Assembly (NCBI GenBank): GCA_963772825.1 | Contig: CAVYYX010000022.1 | Location: 124,001-188,000, forward strand | Length of the DNA: 64,000 nt | Origin: Desertimonas sp963772825 | Lineage (GTDB): Bacteria > Actinomycetota > Acidimicrobiia > Acidimicrobiales > Ilumatobacteraceae | Direction of reading: 5' to 3' | In this document: piece by piece, positions 43,285 through 51,663 of the stretch | Layout of the letters: each line of letters opens with the position of its first letter | Numbering within the stretch: position 1 is the stretch's first letter | Translations under genes and position numbers: made by a program | Notes under the pieces: generated by a model | What the model was told of the DNA's origin: nothing | What the model saw: the letters and a program-made list of their open reading frames with translations, nothing else | Databases searched by the model: none

Positions 43285-44002
43285 CACGCTGCTCCACGTT
43301 CGCGAGTTGTGCGCGGGGTACGGCGCGTCGCAGGTCCTCGAGGACGTGTCGTTCTCGATGGGCGTCGAGTCGGTGGCGATCGTCGGGCGCAACGGGATGG
43401 GCAAGTCGACGTTGTGCGACACGCTCATCGGCTTGCTCCCCACGACGTCGGGGTCGTTCTCGCTCGGCGGCACGGAGCTCGCCGGCCGACACCCCGAGCG
43501 CATCGCCCAAGCCGGCATCGCCTACGTCCCCCAGGGTCGCCGGTTGTTCGCCACACTCACCGTCGACGAGCACATCACGATGCTCGCCAAGGGCGCCCGC
43601 CGCAAGCGCTGGACGCCTGACGTCGTGTTCGACCTGTTCCCGCGGCTGGCCCAACGCCGGCGCAGCCGCGCCGGCGACCTCTCCGGTGGCGAGCAGCAGA
43701 TGCTCGCTGTCGGCCGGGCCCTGCTGCTCAACGGCTCGCTGGTGATGATGGACGAGCCATCGGAGGGCCTCGCCCCGACGATCGTCGACACGCTCATCGA
43801 CGCCGTGCGCCACCTCGTCGCCGAGGGTGTCGCCGTCCTCGTCGTCGAACAGAACCTCTACGCCGCCACGCACATGGCCGAGCGGATCCTCGTCATGGTC
43901 GCCGGGCGCATCGAGGCCGAGACGACGGCGACCGCCCTGCTCGACGACCACGCCCTGCAGCGCCGATACCTCGGCGTCGAAACGATCGATGAAAGTGGAT
44001 GA
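43277..44002 (+). CDS. LIV-type ABC transporter ATPase (LivF-like)
   Basis: Second ATP-binding subunit, 241 residues. Walker A is GRNGMGKSTLCDTLIG, Q-loop YVPQGRRLFATLTVDEH, signature LSGGEQQMLAVGRALL, Walker B LVMMDEPSEGLAP, switch residue in VLVVEQNLYAAT (Gln in place of His, normal for LivF). ATG 43277 has GAGGA 7 nt upstream. The frame is open upstream through the repeat but that sequence is not LivF-like. Confidence 0.93.
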   Translation: MTDTLLHVRELCAGYGASQVLEDVSFSMGVESVAIVGRNGMGKSTLCDTLIGLLPTTSGSFSLGGTELAGRHPERIAQAGIAYVPQGRRLFATLTVDEHITMLAKGARRKRWTPDVVFDLFPRLAQRRRSRAGDLSGGEQQMLAVGRALLLNGSLVMMDEPSEGLAPTIVDTLIDAVRHLVAEGVAVLVVEQNLYAATHMAERILVMVAGRIEAETTATALLDDHALQRRYLGVETIDESG

Positions 44003-44003
44003 T

Positions 44004-45194
44004 GTGAGTAATACGTGCAACATCGCCCTCATCGGCTCGAAGTTCATGGGCCGTGCCCACTCCAATGCCTGGGCGTCGGTCGGCCACTTCTTCGACGCCG
44101 ACCCGCTTCCGGTGATGGACCTCGTGTGCGGGCGCAACGCCACCGAGCTCGCCGAGTTCGCCAGCCGCTGGGGCTGGGCACGCACGACGACCGACTGGCG
44201 GGAGGCCGTGTCCGACGAGGCGATCGCCCTCGTCGACATCGCCACGCCGAACAACGTCCATGCCGAGCAGGCGATCGCCGCCCTCGAAGCCGGCAAGCAC
44301 GTCGCCTGCGAGAAGCCGCTCGCCGGCACCCTCGCCGACGCCGAGGCGATGGCGGCGGCCGCCGCCTCGGCGTCGGGAACCACGTTCGTGTGGTTCAACT
44401 ACCGGCGCGTGCCGGCCGTCGCCCTCGCCCACCAGCTGGTGGCCGGCGGCGCCGTCGGGCGGATCTTCCACGTGCGCGCCGCCTACCTGCAGAGCTGGGG
44501 CGGGCCGGACACCCCGCTGCTGTGGCGGTTCCAGGGCGACGTGGCCGGTTCCGGAGCGCACGGCGATCTCAACGCCCACATCATCGACATGGTCCGCTTC
44601 GTCACCGGCGAGGAGATCGTCACCGTCGAGGGGGCGATCGAGCACACCTTCGTCACCGAGCGCACCGTGATCGAGGGCGGAGCGGGCGGCGAGATCGCCG
44701 GGGCTGGGGCGGCGACCGGGGGAGCAAAGGCCCCGAGCACGGTCGACGACGCCGTGCTGTTCCTCGCCCGGATGAGCGGTGGCGGGCTGGCGAGCTTCGA
44801 GGCGTCGCGCCTGGCGACCGGCTACCACAACGCCAACCGCGTCGAGATCCACGGCGAGCGCGGTGCGCTGCGCTTCGACTTCGAGCGAATGAACGAGCTC
44901 GGCTTCTACGACGCCACCGGCGAAGGTGGCCGTCAAGGCTGGACGACGATCGACGTCACCCGCGGCGGTGATGACCACCCGTATGCCGCGGCATGGTGGC
45001 CGGACAGCCACGGCCTCGGCTACGAGCACGGTTTCGTCAACCAGGCCGCCGACATCCTCGCCGTCCTCGGAGGCGGCACGCCGCTCGTGCCGCTGCCCGA
45101 CTTCGCCGACGCCCTCAAGACCCAACGTGTGCTGCACGCCGCCATCGAGTCGGCGCGCAACAAGTCATCCATCGAAGTTGATCAGAAAGGATGA
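44004..45194 (+). CDS. Gfo/Idh/MocA family oxidoreductase
   Basis: NAD(P)-dependent sugar or polyol dehydrogenase-like protein of 396 residues. It has a Rossmann start NIALIGSKFMGRAHSNAW, the EKPLA motif (HVACEKPLAGTL) containing the catalytic Lys, and the C-terminal domain motif GDLNAHIIDMVRFV with a candidate catalytic His/Asp. GTG 44004 (MSNTCNIALIG) is favoured over in-frame ATG 43989, which overlaps livF. The stop overlaps the next start in ATGA. First catabolic gene after the importer. Confidence 0.88.
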   Translation: MSNTCNIALIGSKFMGRAHSNAWASVGHFFDADPLPVMDLVCGRNATELAEFASRWGWARTTTDWREAVSDEAIALVDIATPNNVHAEQAIAALEAGKHVACEKPLAGTLADAEAMAAAAASASGTTFVWFNYRRVPAVALAHQLVAGGAVGRIFHVRAAYLQSWGGPDTPLLWRFQGDVAGSGAHGDLNAHIIDMVRFVTGEEIVTVEGAIEHTFVTERTVIEGGAGGEIAGAGAATGGAKAPSTVDDAVLFLARMSGGGLASFEASRLATGYHNANRVEIHGERGALRFDFERMNELGFYDATGEGGRQGWTTIDVTRGGDDHPYAAAWWPDSHGLGYEHGFVNQAADILAVLGGGTPLVPLPDFADALKTQRVLHAAIESARNKSSIEVDQKG

Positions 45195-46444
45195 ATCTGA
45201 TGACTGATCCCGCCCCCTTCAAGCCCGTCAACATGCCGGTCGGCGTGCTCACCGCCGCCCTTCAAGAGCTCACTCCCCGGGAGCGCCGCGATCCCGATCC
45301 CGACCTTGCGGTCGAGGAGTGGCTCGACTTCGCCAAGGCGCTCAACGCCGACTGCATCGAGCTGTCGGCGGCGTTGCACCCGACGCTGGCCGACGTGCCC
45401 GCCGAGGCGATGCTCGACCCGGTGGCCAACACACTCGACCTGCGCGAGCCGTTCAACGACGTGCGCGCCAAGCGCGTCCTCGCGGCCATCGACGACACCG
45501 GGGTGGCCATCGCCGACGTCGCCTACTTCGACGACATGCTCCACGAGGACCCGGCGATCCGCCGCAAGAAGCACGACTTCATGATCCAGACGATGGATGC
45601 CGCCGTGCTCCTCGGCGTCGCCGCGGTCACCGGATTCGTCGGACGGGACCAGTCCAAGTCGATGGACCAGAACCTCATCGAGTTCGAGAACAGCTTCGTG
45701 CCGCTGCTCAAGGAGGCCAAGGATCGCGGCCTCCAATATCGCGTCGAGCAATGCCCGATGCCGGGGTGGACACCGAAGGACAACTTCCACAACAACATCG
45801 CCTACACACCCGGGACGTGGATCGCCCTCCACCAGATCTGTGAGCGCCATGGTGTCGGCGACCAATTCCGCATCCACTACGACCCGTCGCACGCCATTCT
45901 GATGGGCCAGGACACCCGCTCGCTGTTTCAGTACCTCGCCGACGCCGGCTACGGGTTCCTCATCGCCGGCATGCACGTCAAGGGCCAGGTCGTCGACGCC
46001 AAGGGCGTGTCCGGTTGGGGCTACGGGGGCCAGACGGTGCAGCGCGGCGACTGGGTCGACGGCGAGATCTCGTCGAACCCCGCCGACCTCGCCAACGCCT
46101 GGAAGAAGCAGGTCGTGCTGTGTGAGCACGAGCTTCCCGGCACGGCCCGGCACGATCCGCTGGCCTACCTGCAGAACCGCAGCGTCGACTGGCTCGACCA
46201 CCAGCTGGCGGCCCGCGAGCTGCTCGACTTCGACCCGGCCACGACGCCGCTGATCGTCGAGCACGAGTACGGTCCGGCCCGCGTCCAGGAGCGTGCGCTC
46301 TTGGAGCCGATCCTCGCCGGCTCGATCGCCTTCACGCGGCACATCGACGAGGCGGCGGCGGCGATGTACGCGTTGCAGAACGAGGTGCTCCCAGCACAGG
46401 GCATTCCCGTCCAGGGCATCGGCCGCGAGGCGTATCGGAGTTGA
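45191..46444 (+). CDS. TIM-barrel sugar isomerase/epimerase (AP-endonuclease-2 superfamily)
   Basis: Protein of 417 residues, longer than the usual 280-300. Barrel segments include MQTMDAAVLLGVAAVTGFVG-like strand 4 (DAAVLLGVAAVTGFVGRDQS), YRVEQCPMPGW, FRIHYDPSHAILMGQDTRS (metal ligand Asp/His), GMHVKGQVVDAKG and PLIVEHEYGPARVQ. The metal-binding Glu, Asp, His, Glu set characteristic of xylose-isomerase-like barrels appears present. Often found beside Gfo/Idh/MocA genes in sugar-acid and inositol pathways. Substrate unknown. ATG 45191; ATG 45200 is an alternative. Confidence 0.82.
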   Translation: MNLMTDPAPFKPVNMPVGVLTAALQELTPRERRDPDPDLAVEEWLDFAKALNADCIELSAALHPTLADVPAEAMLDPVANTLDLREPFNDVRAKRVLAAIDDTGVAIADVAYFDDMLHEDPAIRRKKHDFMIQTMDAAVLLGVAAVTGFVGRDQSKSMDQNLIEFENSFVPLLKEAKDRGLQYRVEQCPMPGWTPKDNFHNNIAYTPGTWIALHQICERHGVGDQFRIHYDPSHAILMGQDTRSLFQYLADAGYGFLIAGMHVKGQVVDAKGVSGWGYGGQTVQRGDWVDGEISSNPADLANAWKKQVVLCEHELPGTARHDPLAYLQNRSVDWLDHQLAARELLDFDPATTPLIVEHEYGPARVQERALLEPILAGSIAFTRHIDEAAAAMYALQNEVLPAQGIPVQGIGREAYRS

Positions 46445-46451
46445 TCGTCTG

Positions 46452-47651
46452 ATGGTTTCCGTACTGGTGGTGGGCACGGCAGACACAAAGGGTGCTGAAC
46501 TGGCATACGTCGCCGAGGTCATCCGCGAACGCGGGCTCGACGTCGCCGTCGTTGACGTCGGGACGACGCCTCACGATCCTCCGCCCGGCGCCGTGACGCC
46601 CGACGACATAGCCGTCCACCATCCCGACGGCGCTGGCGCGGTGCGCTCCGACGATCGCGGCCAAGCGGTGGCCGCAATGGCGATCGCCCTCGCCGGCTAC
46701 GTCACGTCACGCGACGACGTCGCCGGGATCATCGGCATCGGTGGCTCGGGCGGGACGGCGCTGATCACCCCGGCGATGCAGGCGCTGCCCGTCGGTGTGC
46801 CCAAGGTGATGGTGTCGACGGTCGCCTCGGGCAACGTGGCGCCCTACGTCGGCGCCGCCGACATCGCCATGATGTACTCGATCACCGACGTCGCCGGGCT
46901 CAACCGCATCTCTCGGGTCGTGCTCGGCAACGCCGCCAACGCCGTCGCCGGGATGGCGGGCAACCCCGTGCCGGCGAGCGCCGACGACCTCCCGGCTGCC
47001 GGGCTGACGATGTTCGGGGTGACGACGCCGTTGGTCACGCAGCTCGTCGAGGCCCTTGCGGGGCGCTACGACCCGCTCGTGTTCCACGCCACCGGGACCG
47101 GTGGACGGTCGATGGAGAAGCTCGTCGGCTCGGGGTTGATCACCGCAGTCCTCGACATGACCACGACCGAAGTCGCCGACCTGGTCGTCGGTGGGGTGTT
47201 CCCGGCGGGACCGGATCGCCTCGATGTCGTCGCCCAGACCGGAGTCCCGTATGTCGGCTCGTGTGGGGCCCTCGACATGGTCAACTTCGGTGCCAAGTCC
47301 ACCGTGCCGGAGCAGTTCGCCGATCGGTTGCTCCACGTGCACAACCCCGAGGTCACGCTGATGCGCACGACCGTCGAGGAGAACGTCGCCTTCGGCGAGT
47401 TCATCGCCAGCAAACTCAACGCCTGCGACGGACCGGTCCGCTTCCTGCTTCCCGAGGGCGGGGTGTCGCTGCTCGACGCGCCGGGGCAGGCGTTCTGGGA
47501 CCCCGCGGCAGACGCCGCCCTGTTCACGACGATCGAGGAACTCGTCGAGCAGACGGAGAACCGGCAGGTCCGGCGCTACCAGCACAACCTCAACGATCAC
47601 GAGTTCGCTGTCGCCGTCCTCCAGGCGCTCGACGAGGTCACCGGGCGATGA
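46452..47651 (+). CDS. Tm-1-like ATP-binding (UPF0261) protein
   Basis: Protein of 399 residues matching the UPF0261/Tm-1 family: VLVVGTADTKGAELAYVAEV at the N-terminus, IIGIGGSGGTALITPAMQAL, VSTVASGNVAPYVGAADI, and FHATGTGGRSMEKLV. In plants the related Tm-1 domain binds tobamovirus helicase; bacterial function is unproven. It overlaps by 4 nt the next gene, whose family is the C-terminal partner domain of plant Tm-1 proteins, so the two probably act as one unit. Confidence 0.88.
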   Translation: MVSVLVVGTADTKGAELAYVAEVIRERGLDVAVVDVGTTPHDPPPGAVTPDDIAVHHPDGAGAVRSDDRGQAVAAMAIALAGYVTSRDDVAGIIGIGGSGGTALITPAMQALPVGVPKVMVSTVASGNVAPYVGAADIAMMYSITDVAGLNRISRVVLGNAANAVAGMAGNPVPASADDLPAAGLTMFGVTTPLVTQLVEALAGRYDPLVFHATGTGGRSMEKLVGSGLITAVLDMTTTEVADLVVGGVFPAGPDRLDVVAQTGVPYVGSCGALDMVNFGAKSTVPEQFADRLLHVHNPEVTLMRTTVEENVAFGEFIASKLNACDGPVRFLLPEGGVSLLDAPGQAFWDPAADAALFTTIEELVEQTENRQVRRYQHNLNDHEFAVAVLQALDEVTGR

Positions 47652-48478
47652 TCCCGACGCGCGCCGCGATCCTCGAGCGTTTCGCTGCGATGATCGATCA
47701 GGGCGTGCCGATCGTCGGCGGCGGGGCGGGCACCGGCCTGTCGGCGAAGTGGGAAGAGGCCGGGGGGATCGACCTCATCGTCATCTACAACTCGGGGCGC
47801 TACCGGATGGCCGGGCGCGGCTCGTTGGCCGGACTGCTCGCCTACGGCAACGCCAACGAGATCGTCGTCGACATGGCGCGCGAGGTACTGCCAGTTGTCG
47901 AGCACACACCGGTGCTCGCAGGGGTCAACGGCACCGACCCATTCCTGTTGCGCGATGCGTTCCTTCGCCAATTGCGTGATCTCGGGTTCGCCGGCGTGCA
48001 GAACTTTCCGACCGTCGGGTTGATCGACGGGGTGTTCCGCCAGAACCTCGAGGAGACGGGGATGGGGTACGGGGTGGAGGTCGAGATGATCGCCGCCGCC
48101 CGTGAGCTCGATCTGCTGACGACGCCGTACGTCTTCTCCGCCGGTGACGCAGCGGCGATGACCGAGGCCGGCGCCGACGTCATCGTCTGCCACATGGGCT
48201 TGACGACCGGCGGCAGCATCGGCGCCGAGACGGCCAAGTCGCTCGACGACTGCGTGACGTCGATCGACGAGTGGACTGCCGCGGCGCGGGAGGTTCGCGC
48301 CGACGTCATCGTGCTCTGCCACGGCGGACCGATCGCCGAGCCGGGCGATGCCGCGTACGTGCTGCGGCGGGCCGATCGCCTGCACGGCTTCTACGGGGCG
48401 TCGAGCATGGAGCGCCTGCCGGTCGAGCAAGCGCTGAAGGCCCAGACGGAAGCGTTCAAGGCGGTGAGGTTCTCGTGA
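47648..48478 (+). CDS. Phosphoenolpyruvate hydrolase-like TIM-barrel protein
   Basis: Protein of 276 residues of the PEP_hydrolase/COG5564 family: PIVGGGAGTGLSAKWEEAGG, DLIVIYNSGRYRMAGRGSLA, GVNGTDPF, GFAGVQNFPTVGLIDG and CHMGLTTGGSIGAETAKSL. Related to PEP mutase/isocitrate-lyase-like barrels; the reaction is not established. ATG overlaps the Tm-1-like stop in ATGA (47648-47651). It ends 117 bp before the SRPBCC gene, the largest gap in the operon. Confidence 0.88.
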   Translation: MIPTRAAILERFAAMIDQGVPIVGGGAGTGLSAKWEEAGGIDLIVIYNSGRYRMAGRGSLAGLLAYGNANEIVVDMAREVLPVVEHTPVLAGVNGTDPFLLRDAFLRQLRDLGFAGVQNFPTVGLIDGVFRQNLEETGMGYGVEVEMIAAARELDLLTTPYVFSAGDAAAMTEAGADVIVCHMGLTTGGSIGAETAKSLDDCVTSIDEWTAAAREVRADVIVLCHGGPIAEPGDAAYVLRRADRLHGFYGASSMERLPVEQALKAQTEAFKAVRFS

Positions 48479-48595
48479 GGAAGAAGAGGCTCTGGAAGCG
48501 GGTGCGCGCCGGCTGCCCCGACGTCTCCAATTCTGGTGCCGCGAACCGGACAATTCTGACCGAGATTCGGCAGTGGAACTGATCGGGAGGCGTTC

Positions 48596-49030
48596 GTGGC
48601 CCACATTTACGTAAGCGCTGTCATCGAGGCATCGATCGACAAGGTCTGGGCGATCGCCCGCGACTTCACCGGGCACTGGCACTCGTCGGTGATCTTCAAC
48701 AGCTCGATCGAGGGCGGGCTGCCGCCCGACCGAGTCGGCTGCGTGCGGGCCTTCGAGTTGAGCGACGGCGGCAAGTTGCGCGAGATCCTCGTCGGGCTGT
48801 CCGACGAGCGTCATGAGTTCAGCTACCGCATCCTCGTGTCGCCACTACCCGTCGAGGACTACCTCGCCACCGTGCGCTTCTCGCCGGTGACGACGACCGG
48901 CGCCACGTTCGGCGAGTGGGTCGTCGACTTCCGTGTCCCGCCCGAGGAAGAAGACGCGACGGTGGCGACCGTCACGGGGGTCTTCGAGGGCGGCTTCGCC
49001 GACCTCGCTCGGCTCGTCGCCAAGTCCTAA
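48596..49030 (+). CDS. SRPBCC (polyketide cyclase/START-like) protein
   Basis: Helix-grip protein of 144 residues: the N-terminal strand HIYVSAVIEASIDKVWAIARDF and the C-terminal helix VFEGGFADLARLV are typical of SRPBCC/Polyketide_cyc2. It should bind a small hydrophobic ligand; no catalytic residues can be assigned. GTG start 48596 with GGGAGG upstream. Lies inside the presumptive catabolic operon. Confidence 0.82.
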   Translation: MAHIYVSAVIEASIDKVWAIARDFTGHWHSSVIFNSSIEGGLPPDRVGCVRAFELSDGGKLREILVGLSDERHEFSYRILVSPLPVEDYLATVRFSPVTTTGATFGEWVVDFRVPPEEEDATVATVTGVFEGGFADLARLVAKS

Positions 49031-49057
49031 CCAGAACCTGAGAAGGAGTTACCAACC

Positions 49058-49942
49058 ATGCACCTGTCCATGCACAACTGGATGCGGTCCGAGCCGATCG
49101 AGGTCACCGTTGCCCGGCTGGCCCGCTACGGCTACGGAAGCATCGAGATCAAGGGCGAGCCGGACCAGTACGACACGGCCGACGTCCGCAAGCTGCTCGC
49201 TGACAACGGCCTGACCTGCTGGGGTGCGGTGACCCTCACCCTCGCTGAGCGCAACCTGTGCGCCAAGGACGAGCAGCAGCGCGCTGCCTCCGTGCAGTAC
49301 ATGAAAGACGTCGTCACGATGGTCAAGGAACTCGAGGGCCAGGAGATCACGATCGTGCCGAGCACCGTCGGCAAGATCGTCCCCGACGGAACCCCCGAAC
49401 AGGAGTGGGAGTGGTGTGTCGCCGGCCTCCAGGAGATCCGCGAGCACGCCAACGCCGCCGGCGTGCGCATCGCGATCGAACCGCTGAACCGCTTCGAGAC
49501 GCACTTCATCAATCGCGGCGAGCAGGCCCTCGCCCTCGCTGATGCCGTGGGGCCAGACGTCGGGGTGTGCCTCGACTGCTTCCACATGAACATCGAGGAG
49601 GTCGACCTGCTCGACACGATCCGGGCCATCGGCCCACGACTCACCGACTTCCACGTCGCCGACAACAACCGCCTGGCCTGCGGGATGGGCGCGCTCGACT
49701 GGCCGTCGATCGTCGCGACGCTGAAGGAGGTCGGCTACGACGGGGCGCTCACCGTCGAGTTCGTCGCCCCGATCGACCGCACTCCGGCCAACCGCTACCC
49801 CGACGCACTGGAGACCAATCCAGTCGACATCAGCCCGGAGGAGCTGCAGTTCATCATCGACCACGGCAGCAGCTTGCTCTCGGAGGGCTTCTACAGCATG
49901 CTCGTCGAGCAGTGCGCCACGACGCTGTTGCCCCTGATCTAG
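49058..49942 (+). CDS. Sugar phosphate isomerase/epimerase (TIM barrel, DTE-like)
   Basis: Protein of 294 residues with the four metal ligands of D-tagatose/D-psicose 3-epimerase-type enzymes: Glu in IAIEPLNRFETHFIN (about 141), Asp in VCLDCFHMNIEE (about 172), His in TDFHVADNNR (about 199) and Glu in LTVEFVAP (about 233). Probably epimerises or isomerises a keto-sugar or related intermediate. It has AAGGAG upstream of ATG 49058. The TAG stop is followed after 2 nt by a repeat-derived mini-ORF. Confidence 0.87.
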   Translation: MHLSMHNWMRSEPIEVTVARLARYGYGSIEIKGEPDQYDTADVRKLLADNGLTCWGAVTLTLAERNLCAKDEQQRAASVQYMKDVVTMVKELEGQEITIVPSTVGKIVPDGTPEQEWEWCVAGLQEIREHANAAGVRIAIEPLNRFETHFINRGEQALALADAVGPDVGVCLDCFHMNIEEVDLLDTIRAIGPRLTDFHVADNNRLACGMGALDWPSIVATLKEVGYDGALTVEFVAPIDRTPANRYPDALETNPVDISPEELQFIIDHGSSLLSEGFYSMLVEQCATTLLPLI

Positions 49943-49944
49943 TC

Positions 49945-50067
49945 ATGCGTTCCCCGGCCACGCAGGCCGTCGCGCCGGCTCCCTCCGCTGGCGCTCCGGT
50001 CGCCTGCCCGCGCGGACGCCGGGACGCTCGCTGGCGCTCGCTGCCCTCCGGCAAGCATTCGTCGTGA
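49945..50067 (+). repeat. Repeat-derived mini-ORF bridging epimerase and enolase-family genes
   Basis: ATG 49945 opens a 40-codon frame (MRSPATQAVAPAPSAGAP) that ends in TGA overlapping GTG 50064 (GTGA). It is built on the GCGTTCCCCGGCCACGCAGG element (49948-49967), read in a different frame from that at 36177 and 43180, then a CTCCCTCCGCTGGCGCTCCG block (49980-49999). Confidence 0.8.
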
Positions 50068-51233
50068 AAGTCGTCGACGTCCGGGCGACGTGGCTGAGCT
50101 GCCCGATCGCCACGGAGCGCCAGCACGTCTCCGACTTCGGGCGAATCGCCAGCTTCGACATGGCGCTCGTGCGCATCGAGGCCGACGACGGCACGGTCGG
50201 CTGGGGCGAGGCGAAGGCGGCCGTCGGGAGCGCCGGGTCGTGCGCCGTGCTCGCCACCTGTGTCAACGAAGAGCTCGGGCCGGCGTTGGTCGGTCGCGAT
50301 CCGCGACGGATCAACGAAGCCGCCGACCTCCTCTACAACGGGCCGCGGGCGGGGTATGCGGCGTTGCGTGGCCGGGTCTTTCCGATCCTCGGCCGGCGCG
50401 GGCTCACGGTGTCTGCGATGAGCGGTGTCGACATGGCCCTGTGGGACCTCGTCGGCCGGTCGCTCGGCGCTCCCGTCGTCGACCTGTGGGGAGGACCGTG
50501 CCGCTCTGACATGCCGCTCTACGCGAGCGGTGGCTGGGCGGACGCCGCCGGCATCGGAGAGGAGCTCGGCAAGTACGTGACCGCCGGGTTCGCCGCCGTG
50601 AAGATGCGCGTCGGCGTGATCGACGGCACCGTCGACGCCAGCGTCGCCCGAGTTGCCGCCGCCCGGGAGGCGCTCGGGCCCGATGTCGAGTTGATGGTCG
50701 ATGCCCACGGCACGTTCAACGTCGCCGAGGCCAAGCGCTTCGCCGCCGGGATCGAGGCCCACGGCGTGCGCTGGTTCGAGGAGCCGGTGAGCGCCGACGA
50801 CCGCCGAGGGATGGCCGAAGTGCGGGCATCGACGCACGTGGCGATCGCCGCCGGGGAGAGCGAGTTCACCCGCTTCGACTTCGGTGAGTTGATTGGGCAC
50901 CGCGCCGTCGACGTGCTCCAGCCGGACCTGGCGATCTGCGGCGGGCCGACGGAGGGTCGCCGGATCGCCGCCCTCGCCGAGACCCATCAGCTCGAGCTCG
51001 CCCCGCATTGCTGGGGTTCGGCGCTGTCGTTCCGCGCCGGGGTCAGCTTGGCGTTCGCCAGCCCGGCGGCGGCGATCATCGAGTACTCGTTGGGTGCCAA
51101 CCCGCTGCTCCACGATCTCGCCGACGAGCCGATCATCGTCGAGAATGCTCGGGTGGCAGTTCCGACCGCCCCCGGCCTCGGCGTCACCCCACGCCAAGCG
51201 TTCATCGATGAGTTCACCGTTTCACGGGAGTGA
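50064..51233 (+). CDS. Mandelate racemase/muconate lactonizing (enolase superfamily) enzyme
   Basis: Protein of 389 residues with the active-site set: KxR in AAVKMRVGV (Lys about 180, Arg about 182), metal ligands Asp in LMVDAHGTF (about 213), Glu in RWFEEPVS (about 239) and Glu in IAAGESEFT (about 265), and catalytic His in APHCWGSAL (about 315). This is the mandelate-racemase subgroup pattern, most members of which dehydrate sugar acids. Probable role: acid-sugar dehydratase in the pathway. GTG start 50064. Confidence 0.88.
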   Translation: MKVVDVRATWLSCPIATERQHVSDFGRIASFDMALVRIEADDGTVGWGEAKAAVGSAGSCAVLATCVNEELGPALVGRDPRRINEAADLLYNGPRAGYAALRGRVFPILGRRGLTVSAMSGVDMALWDLVGRSLGAPVVDLWGGPCRSDMPLYASGGWADAAGIGEELGKYVTAGFAAVKMRVGVIDGTVDASVARVAAAREALGPDVELMVDAHGTFNVAEAKRFAAGIEAHGVRWFEEPVSADDRRGMAEVRASTHVAIAAGESEFTRFDFGELIGHRAVDVLQPDLAICGGPTEGRRIAALAETHQLELAPHCWGSALSFRAGVSLAFASPAAAIIEYSLGANPLLHDLADEPIIVENARVAVPTAPGLGVTPRQAFIDEFTVSRE

Positions 51234-51239
51234 TCCACC

Positions 51240-51662
51240 ATGGCAGACAACAACATCCAGCACGTCAACCTGGCGGTCAGCGACCTCGACGCGGCGGTCG
51301 CCTTCTACACGGAGGTGCTCGGCCTCGGCCTGTCGCCAACACCTGATCTGGGCTTCCCGGCCCAGTTCATCGCCATCAACGACTTCCAGGAGATCCATCT
51401 CAACGAAGTCGAGGACATCACTCCCGAGCGATCCCACTTCTGCATCCGCGTCGCCGACTTCGACGAGGTGTTCAGGCGGACGAAGAAGTCGGGGTCGATC
51501 GACACGAGCACGTTCGGGCCGGCCCATCGACTTGCGTCCGGTGTGATGCAGATGTTCGTGCGCGACCCGCACGGCAACCTCGTCGAGATCGCCTGTGACG
51601 CCGATCAGCCGATCGACCCGGAGATCCTCTCGGACGAGGTGTTCGCCGCCGGCACGACCTGA
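51240..51662 (+). CDS. VOC (glyoxalase/dioxygenase superfamily) protein
   Basis: Protein of 140 residues with paired beta-alpha-beta-beta-beta modules: IQHVNLAVSDLDAAVAFYTEVLGL and HFCIRVADFDEVFRRTKK...MFVRDPHGNLVEIACD. Candidate metal ligands are His9-type (QHVN) and Glu in LVEIAC. Could be an isomerase, lyase or dioxygenase on a pathway intermediate. Six nt after the enolase-family gene and 1 nt before the dehydrogenase. Confidence 0.88.
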   Translation: MADNNIQHVNLAVSDLDAAVAFYTEVLGLGLSPTPDLGFPAQFIAINDFQEIHLNEVEDITPERSHFCIRVADFDEVFRRTKKSGSIDTSTFGPAHRLASGVMQMFVRDPHGNLVEIACDADQPIDPEILSDEVFAAGTT

Positions 51663-51663
51663 C

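Noticed and set aside
48479..48595. Small coding frame between the PEP-hydrolase-like and SRPBCC genes (part of 48271-48582)
   Set aside because: Mostly overlaps the real gene in another frame and lacks a start site or recognisable protein; treated as intergenic.
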